From NCBI GenBank assembly GCA_018500005.2, contig JAHBAP020000561.1, positions 1 through 22,945 on the forward strand: a stretch of DNA of 22,945 bases, in the 5' to 3' direction. Below are positions 18,029 to 22,945 of this stretch, one piece after another. The stretch is from Mycobacterium sp. (GTDB taxonomy: Bacteria > Actinomycetota > Actinomycetes > Mycobacteriales > Mycobacteriaceae). The first letter of the stretch is position 1; the number at the start of each line of letters is the position of its first letter. The translations under genes were made by a program, and so were the position numbers. Under the pieces are notes generated by a model that was not told the origin of the DNA, ran no database searches, and saw only the letters and a program-made list of their open reading frames with translations.

Positions 18029-20173
18029 CTAGCCGGTCTTTTGAAGCACGACCACCGAGCGGCCTTGAACGGTCAGCGTCTGGCCGGCCGTCACTTGGTG
18101 CTCGGTCCCGCCGTCGGGGGCGAAGGTGTCGATGACCGCCTGCCATTGCAGTGCGTACGGGCTTTCGGGAACCACGAAGTCCACCGGGTAGGCGTGGGCG
18201 TTGAAGCACAGCAGGAACGAGTCGTCGGTGATGCGCTCGCCGCGGGCATCCGGTTCGTGCAGAGCCTCGCCGTTGAGGCCGACGGCGACCGACTTGATGC
18301 CGGAATGCCAGTCATTGGGCGTCATCTCGACACCGTGGCGGGTCAGCCAGTAGATGTCGCGCATGTGGTGGGTGCTGTGCGACGGTCGGCCGTCGAAGAA
18401 ACGGCGCCGCCGGAACACCGGGTGCTTGACGCGCAGTGCGGTCACCTTGCGGGTGAACTCCAGCATGTCCCGGTACTGGTCGGACTCGGACCAGTTGATC
18501 CAGGTGATCTCGTTGTCCTGGCAGTAGCCGTTGTTGTTGCCGCGCTGGGTACGTCCGACCTCGTCGCCGTGGCTGATCATCGGGGTGCCCTGGGAGATCA
18601 TCAGGGTGGCCATGATGTTTCGCATCTGCCGGTGCCGCAGTGCGATGATCTCGGGGTCCTCGGTGGGACCCTCCACCCCGCAGTTCCACGACCGGTTGTG
18701 GTTCTCCCCGTCGCGGTTGTGCTCGCCATTGGCGTCGTTGTGTTTCTCGTTGTAGGAGACCAGGTCTGCCAGAGTGAAGCCGTCGTGGCAGGTGACGAAG
18801 TTGATGCTGGCGATCGGCCGCCGTCCGGTGGCCTCGTAGAGATCCGCCGAACCAGTCAGTCGGGAGGCGAACTCGCCCAGCGCGGCCGGTTCGCCGCGCC
18901 AGTAGTCGCGGACGGTGTCGCGGTACTTGCCGTTCCACTCCGTCCACAGGCCGGGGAAGTTGCCCACCTGGTACCCGCCCTCGCCGACATCCCACGGTTC
19001 GGCGATGAGCTTGACCTGGCTGATCACCGGATCCTGTTGGATTATGTCGAAGAACGCGGACAGTCGGTCTACGTCGTAGAACTCCCGTGCCAGTGTGGAG
19101 GCCAGGTCGAAGCGGAACCCGTCGACGTGCATGTCCAGTACCCAGTACCGCAGCGAATCCATGATCAGTTGCAGGGTGTGCGGGTGGCGGACGTTGAGGC
19201 TGTTGCCGGTTCCGGTGAAGTCCTTGTACAAGCGCAGGTCGGAGTCGAGCAGTCGATAGTAGGCGGCGTTGTCGATCCCGCGGAAGTTCACCGTCGGGCC
19301 GCGGTGGTCACTTTCGGCGGTGTGGTTGTAGACCACGTCGAGGATGACTTCGATACCCGCTTCGTGGAAGGTGCGCACCATGTTCTTGAACTCACCGATC
19401 TCCCCGCCGGCGCGCTTGTTGGATGCGTACTGGTGGTGCGGTGCGAAGAACCCGAATGTGTTGTAGCCCCAGTAGTTTCGTAGGCCCAGGTCGATTAGCC
19501 GCTTGTCGTTCATGAACTGATGTACCGGCATCAGTTCGATCGCGGTGACGTTCAGCGACTTCAGATGGTCGATGATCGCGGGGTGTGCCAGACCTGCGTA
19601 GGTTCCGCGCAACTCCTCGGGAACCCGCGGATGGGTCTGCGTCAACCCTTTGACATGCGCCTCGTAGATGATCGTTTCGTGGTAGGGGACGCGCGGGGCG
19701 TGATCCGAACCCCATTGGAAGAACGGGTTGATCACGACGCTGGTCATGGTGTGGCCCAGCGAGTCGACCATCGGCGGGGTGCCCCCGGAGGCCGGATCGT
19801 CGGCATGGAGGTCATAGGAGTACAGGGCCTGGGTGAAGTCGAAGTCACCGTGGAAGGACTTCCCGTAGGGATCGAGTAGCAGCTTGCTCGGATCGCAACG
19901 GTGCCCGGCCCACGGCTCCCATGGTCCGTGCACCCGGAAGCCGTAACGCTGTCCGGGGGAGATGCCCGGCAGGTAGGCGTGCCAGACGAACCCGTCGACC
20001 TCTTCGAGGGGGATGCGGGTCTCGACGTCGCCTTCGTCGATCAGGCAGAGTTCGACTTTCTCGGCTACTTCGGAGAACACCGAGAAGTTGGTGCCGGCGC
20101 CGTCGTAGGTCGCACCAAGTGGATAGGGGGTGCCGGGCCAGACCGCGGCTTTGGTGGGCTGGCTCGAAGACAT
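18029..20173 (-). CDS. treX: Glycogen debranching enzyme (TreX/GlgX)
   Basis: A 714-residue GH13 isoamylase-type debranching enzyme that cleaves alpha-1,6 branch points of glycogen or long maltooligosaccharides, feeding TreY and TreZ. An N-terminal CBM48-like domain (about 10-150) has YPLGATYDGAGTNFSVFSEV and a downstream GQRYGFRVHGPW. The barrel holds DVVYNHTAE, GFRFDLAS with nucleophile Asp356, IAEPWD with acid/base Glu392, and VTCHDGFTLADLVSYNEKHN. These residues and the GlgX-type insertion motif after HNRDGENHNRSWNCG are intact. It leads the operon and has its own leaderless-type promoter. The divergent neighbour is a secreted repeat protein rather than the acyltransferase-type gene (Rv1565c) I recall beside treX in M. 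tuberculosis. Confidence 0.97.
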   Translation of the reverse strand: MSSSQPTKAAVWPGTPYPLGATYDGAGTNFSVFSEVAEKVELCLIDEGDVETRIPLEEVDGFVWHAYLPGISPGQRYGFRVHGPWEPWAGHRCDPSKLLLDPYGKSFHGDFDFTQALYSYDLHADDPASGGTPPMVDSLGHTMTSVVINPFFQWGSDHAPRVPYHETIIYEAHVKGLTQTHPRVPEELRGTYAGLAHPAIIDHLKSLNVTAIELMPVHQFMNDKRLIDLGLRNYWGYNTFGFFAPHHQYASNKRAGGEIGEFKNMVRTFHEAGIEVILDVVYNHTAESDHRGPTVNFRGIDNAAYYRLLDSDLRLYKDFTGTGNSLNVRHPHTLQLIMDSLRYWVLDMHVDGFRFDLASTLAREFYDVDRLSAFFDIIQQDPVISQVKLIAEPWDVGEGGYQVGNFPGLWTEWNGKYRDTVRDYWRGEPAALGEFASRLTGSADLYEATGRRPIASINFVTCHDGFTLADLVSYNEKHNDANGEHNRDGENHNRSWNCGVEGPTEDPEIIALRHRQMRNIMATLMISQGTPMISHGDEVGRTQRGNNNGYCQDNEITWINWSESDQYRDMLEFTRKVTALRVKHPVFRRRRFFDGRPSHSTHHMRDIYWLTRHGVEMTPNDWHSGIKSVAVGLNGEALHEPDARGERITDDSFLLCFNAHAYPVDFVVPESPYALQWQAVIDTFAPDGGTEHQVTAGQTLTVQGRSVVVLQKTG

Positions 20174-20185
20174 GAGTTGACCCTA
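20171..20185 (-). promoter_or_regulatory. Leaderless-type promoter of treX
   Basis: On the minus strand TAGGGT (20185-20180) matches TANNNT and is followed by exactly six bases and the ATG of treX (20173-20171). Transcription is therefore predicted to start on the first base of the start codon. No ribosome-binding site is present, in agreement. Confidence 0.55.
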
Positions 20186-20273
20186 TCGACGTGAATCGAC
20201 TTTCTCCGGCCGTCAGTGAATTCGTTTTGGGGCTATGCGGCACGCGCTCTGAACAGGCAAAGCCGCTCTACAT

Positions 20274-20346
20274 TTGACGGCTTCATCAACGGCTATTAGC
20301 TTTTACTCAGCTAAATTTTATGTACGCACAGGTTGGGGAACGCAAG
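20274..20346 (+). promoter_or_regulatory. SigA-like promoter and leader of the secreted repeat-protein gene
   Basis: TTGACG (20274-20279) and TAGCTT (20297-20302) are separated by 17 bases, the best -35/-10 pair in the window, and sit in a local AT-rich patch (about 20280-20325) unlike the surrounding high-GC sequence. Transcription would start near 20309 and give a leader of about 38 bases. GGGGAA at 20335-20340 lies six bases before the proposed TTG start and is the likely ribosome-binding site. Confidence 0.55.
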
Positions 20347-22392
20347 TTGAGCGCATCAAGGTACGTCGGCCGTGTGGGAAGCCTGGCCGTTGTCTTCGGG
20401 GTCGGCGCCGCCGTCATGTCCAGCGTGGCGATTGCGACCGCGGACACCGGTTCGGCTGAATCCAGTGCTTCCACCGAAAACTCCGCATCGGTGAAGCGCT
20501 CCCCATCGACCGGCCGGGCGGCCCACTCGGCGGCTGGGAACACCCGTGCCGCGGGATCGGCCAGCGGCCCGGCAAGACCACGGGCTGCGGCGGCAACCGC
20601 ATCCGACTCGGACCCCGCCGACGCCCCTGCGGCCGGTCCGGTGCGCAAAACCCGTTCACCGGGCGCCTCGCGTAACGCTGTGACGAGTCTCGCGCCGTCT
20701 TCGGCCGTGGAGACCGCCGTCGGCGCCACCGAACCAGTTCCGGCAGCACCTCGCGCGGCGCGCTCATTGCGGGTCAATGCCCCCACCGAGTCTGCTGGGA
20801 CGGTCCGGGTTGCGGTCCCGGCGACGTTCGCAGCCGACTCGGTCCGACCGCTCGCGGCGGCCGCGCTGAGTCCGCGGGTGACGATCGCCAGCCCGGCCGC
20901 CGCCACCCCGACGGGCGCCCTGGCGGGGGTTGCCGGGCTACCCGTGAAAGAGCTTTTCAGCCTCGTCGCGACCGGTGTCCTACAAATCGCTATCTCGTCG
21001 GCCATGACCGTGCTTAATTTCGCTCCTCCGAGTCCGACCACGCCGCCCCGGGCACTCGTCCTCAACGGCTTCAACTTGGTACCCACCTCTCCGGAGACGC
21101 TGACCGCGCTTTACGGAAGGTGGTCGTACTTCCCCGGCGGACTGAGCATGGTTCAGGGCGAACAGCAATTCGCTGTCGTGGACCCGACCACCAGCGATAC
21201 CGTCGGCAATTTCGACGCACTGGTGACCAGGGCACTCGGCTACAACTACGTGCAACTTCTGGTCAAGTCCAACGACGGGGTCAACGTCGGCCCCGGCGCA
21301 GGGCAGGCTCCGCCGGTCGGGTCGGTGATATCGACCCTCAACATCGGACCCTTCGGACTCACCTACACCGCCATCCCGACGGACTCCGGCGACCTGGTCA
21401 CGACCAAACTTCAGACACCTTTCGGCGAGATCGCACTGCCGGTGACCTTCGATGCGGCCAAGGGCGTTGCCGATCGAACCGTCGACAACAGGCCGATGGA
21501 CCTGGGCAACGGTTACAGCCTGGCGCCCGCCGACCCGGATGCTGAAACCCTCACTGCCGTTACCGGCTTTCTCCCGATCTTCGGTGCCGTTCAGGGAAAT
21601 CAAGTTTTCAGCGTCTATGACTCGAACGGCGTCGCCGTGGGTAGCTTCGACGGTGTATTCACCACCACGGCGGATATGTCCGGCATCCACACCCAGGCGC
21701 TCCTGGTAACCGGCAACGATGGGGTCAACGTCGGCACGGAAGCCGGACAGGTGCCCCCGGTAGGTTCGGTGTACAACGTCTTCTACACCACCGAGGACGA
21801 TAAGCAGTTCGTCCTGTACTCCTCGTTGCCTGCACCCGGTGGTGACGTGATCTCGCTGATCCAGGGTGCAAACGGGACGGTCACGCAGATCCCGATCACC
21901 TTCATCAACGCCTCCAAAGAACCTGAGGTGGAACGACTTTCCGCTCCCGGCGGCTACACGTTCGTGCCGGTTTCCGACCTGGTTCCGGCCGGGGTCAACG
22001 GGCTGCCTCCGCGTGAGGTCCAAGTCCAGGGATACCAGCAATTCGACGTCTTCGATTCGGCCGGCAACAAGGTCGGCCGCGTCGACGCGGACGTGACCAA
22101 CCAGTGGGACATGTTCGGTATTCATAGCCAGGCCATCATGGTCACGAAGGTCACCGAAGGCACCGAAGGGAGCGGTCTCGGGGACGCACCGCCGGTCGGC
22201 TCGATCTACAACTTTGTCCAGCTCGTCAACGGGCGCTTGGGGACCGCGCACTCAACCGTACCAACGTCATACGGCGATGTGACCAAGTTCAAGATCGTCA
22301 CTGCCGGTAGGGAATTCGAACTCCCCGCCATCCGCCACCGGGTTACCCAACGGAGTGATGTGTCGTTCTTCAGTCCGTTTCTCACCGTCTGA
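20347..22392 (+). CDS. Secreted protein with Ala/Ser-rich linker and three tandem ~146-residue repeats
   Basis: A 681-residue protein I cannot name. Residues 1-32 form a signal peptide (basic SASRYVGRVG, hydrophobic core, ATA|DT cleavage site). Residues 33 to about 225 are low-complexity Ala/Ser/Pro/Thr-rich, suggesting a flexible cell-wall linker. From about 236 to 670 come three degenerate repeats (described separately), predicted to be beta-rich. The start TTG 20347 is preferred to ATG 20320 because the next gene begins M-SASRYVGRVGSLAVVFGVG and aligns from this codon, and because GGGGAA lies six bases upstream. There is no membrane anchor, lipobox Cys or sorting signal, so it is probably released or wall-bound. 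It is divergent from treX and followed after 51 bases by a paralogue. Enzymatic motifs were not seen; binding or structural roles are guesses. Confidence 0.85.
   Translation: MSASRYVGRVGSLAVVFGVGAAVMSSVAIATADTGSAESSASTENSASVKRSPSTGRAAHSAAGNTRAAGSASGPARPRAAAATASDSDPADAPAAGPVRKTRSPGASRNAVTSLAPSSAVETAVGATEPVPAAPRAARSLRVNAPTESAGTVRVAVPATFAADSVRPLAAAALSPRVTIASPAAATPTGALAGVAGLPVKELFSLVATGVLQIAISSAMTVLNFAPPSPTTPPRALVLNGFNLVPTSPETLTALYGRWSYFPGGLSMVQGEQQFAVVDPTTSDTVGNFDALVTRALGYNYVQLLVKSNDGVNVGPGAGQAPPVGSVISTLNIGPFGLTYTAIPTDSGDLVTTKLQTPFGEIALPVTFDAAKGVADRTVDNRPMDLGNGYSLAPADPDAETLTAVTGFLPIFGAVQGNQVFSVYDSNGVAVGSFDGVFTTTADMSGIHTQALLVTGNDGVNVGTEAGQVPPVGSVYNVFYTTEDDKQFVLYSSLPAPGGDVISLIQGANGTVTQIPITFINASKEPEVERLSAPGGYTFVPVSDLVPAGVNGLPPREVQVQGYQQFDVFDSAGNKVGRVDADVTNQWDMFGIHSQAIMVTKVTEGTEGSGLGDAPPVGSIYNFVQLVNGRLGTAHSTVPTSYGDVTKFKIVTAGREFELPAIRHRVTQRSDVSFFSPFLTV
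21052..22356 (+). repeat. Three tandem protein repeats inside the secreted protein
   Basis: Units lie at about 21052-21480, 21481-21924 and 21925-22356. Each has, in order: an N-terminal GF/GY-NLVP-like strand; VQGxQxFxVxD (VQGEQQFAVVD, VQGNQVFSVYD, VQGYQQFDVFD starting at 21151, 21589 and 22024); a G-x-PPVGS turn (starting at 21301, 21745 and 22180); a P-x-x-x-GD turn; and a closing ELP/QIP strand. Anchor spacing is 144-148 residues. NDGVNVG precedes the PPVGS turn in units 1 and 2 but is changed in unit 3. DNA identity between units is low, so these are old internal duplications. Confidence 0.85.
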
Positions 22393-22443
22393 GCGTCGTG
22401 GCGCGGCTCAGCTGAATTCAGGTACCCACAGCGAGGGACGTCG

Positions 22444-22945
22444 ATGAGCGCTTCTAGATACGTAGGACGGGTGGGAAGTCTGGCGGTCGTCTTCGGGGTT
22501 GGCAGTGCGGTCCTCTCGAGCGTTGCGGTGGCCGGCGCGGACACCGGTTCGCAGGATGGCTCAACCGTGTCTTCCGCTTCCAATGCGCCGTCGAAGTCCA
22601 CCGCCCGCGGCTCGGCGGCCCGCCGGGGCGATCGCACGGCACGCGGCGGGACGACGACCTCGACCCCGGGGTCGAAACCATCAGCGCCTCCGCGCGCCGC
22701 CGCGTCGGCGACACCGAAGTTCCAGAACTCCCGAACCGTTGCAAACCCTGCGGTCGAGGCTGTCTCCGAAGCTTCGGAAGATGTCGCGACCGTCACTGTT
22801 GAGCCGCGCGGGTTGAGCTCCCTCGGAAAGGGGGCGTTCAACGCCGTTCGCCCGGTCAGCCATCCGGTCGGACCGGCTCCCGCCGCGGCCTTGACATCCC
22901 CCGTTGCTTCCATCGATCCGACTCCGCTCAGGACGTCGGAGGCGG
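22444..22945 (+). CDS. Second secreted paralogue, N-terminal part (cut by window end)
   Basis: An open frame of 167 codons with no stop before the window edge. The signal peptide MSASRYVGRVGSLAVVFGVG continues to a GA-type cleavage site before DTGS at residue 33 and is nearly identical to that of the upstream gene. The ATG has GAGGGA five bases upstream (about 22433-22438). The following region is Ser/Ala/Thr/Pro rich like the first paralogue but of different sequence, including a KFQNSRTVANPAVEAV stretch. The repeat region, if any, lies beyond the window. Only 51 bases separate it from the first gene, with no terminator seen, so the two may be cotranscribed. Confidence 0.8.
   Translation, partial: MSASRYVGRVGSLAVVFGVGSAVLSSVAVAGADTGSQDGSTVSSASNAPSKSTARGSAARRGDRTARGGTTTSTPGSKPSAPPRAAASATPKFQNSRTVANPAVEAVSEASEDVATVTVEPRGLSSLGKGAFNAVRPVSHPVGPAPAAALTSPVASIDPTPLRTSEA

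Noticed and set aside
17444..19483. A 679-codon open frame on the plus strand, antisense to treY and treX
   Set aside because: It lies opposite two complete GH13 genes with intact catalytic motifs, has a Val/Gly/Asp/His-rich composition typical of the complement of high-GC genes, and no recognisable domain or ribosome-binding site.
20320..20346. ATG 20320 as start of the secreted protein
   Set aside because: The extra nine residues are absent from the paralogue, whose start aligns with TTG 20347, and the GGGGAA site fits the TTG.
20980..22251. A 423-codon open frame on the minus strand opposite the repeat protein
   Set aside because: Its composition is that of an antisense shadow, and the plus-strand frame has a signal peptide, a promoter, a paralogue and internal repeats that support it.
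1..22945. Search for CRISPR arrays, tRNA/rRNA genes, insertion sequences, phage or toxin-antitoxin genes
   Set aside because: By eye I found no short regularly spaced direct repeats, no transposase or integrase motifs and no tRNA-like cloverleaf; a small RNA could still be missed without a covariance search.

Overview
The window reads as a chromosomal contig end from a mycobacterium, most likely a fast-growing Mycolicibacterium-type species. The supports are high-GC coding sequence with many GTG starts, mycobacterial -10 elements set right against start codons, and a gene set and order I recall from the M. tuberculosis Rv1537-Rv1564c stretch: DinB-type polymerase, ansA, lspA, rluD-like, dnaE1, Rv1558-like F420 protein, ilvA, treZ-treY-treX. 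The species is an inference; no rRNA or tRNA is present to pin it down. The first 19 bases are exactly the Tn5/Nextera mosaic end, so the left edge is residual library adapter, not genome.

Layout. 20-267: 3' end of a DNA polymerase IV gene. 232-1170 (-): L-asparaginase, overlapping it tail to tail, with the canonical catalytic Thr replaced by Pro. 1203-4136 (+): a tightly coupled operon of lspA, an RluA-family pseudouridine synthase, a RarD/EamA transporter and a membrane-anchored protein carrying a SecD P1-head-like domain; all three junctions are 1-4 base stop/start overlaps. 4220-7762 (+): dnaE1, the replicative polymerase. 7778-9918 (-): a WS/DGAT-type acyltransferase and an SDR, divergent from a FadD-type acyl-CoA ligase (10060-11729) that carries an apparent one-base frameshift. 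11761-13508 (+): a Ddn-type deazaflavin protein and threonine dehydratase. 13516-20173 (-): a four-gene run with a short unknown protein and the maltooligosaccharide-to-trehalose genes treZ, treY and treX. 20347-22945 (+): two tandem secreted paralogues, the first with three degenerate repeats of about 146 residues, the second cut by the window end.

How the parts work together. TreX debranches glycogen, TreY converts the chain end into a trehalosyl unit and TreZ releases trehalose. The SDR, acyltransferase and acyl-CoA ligase form a plausible fatty-acyl activation and storage or modification group. LspA, RluD-like, RarD and the SecD-like protein are translationally coupled, but their joint role is unknown.

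The parts least explained by known biology are the secreted triple-repeat family at the right end and the orphan SecD-like domain in the lspA operon. No CRISPR array, insertion sequence, prophage, tRNA or rRNA was seen. No gap without a gene exceeds 300 bases; the longest are 9919-10059 and 20174-20346, both divergent promoter regions.
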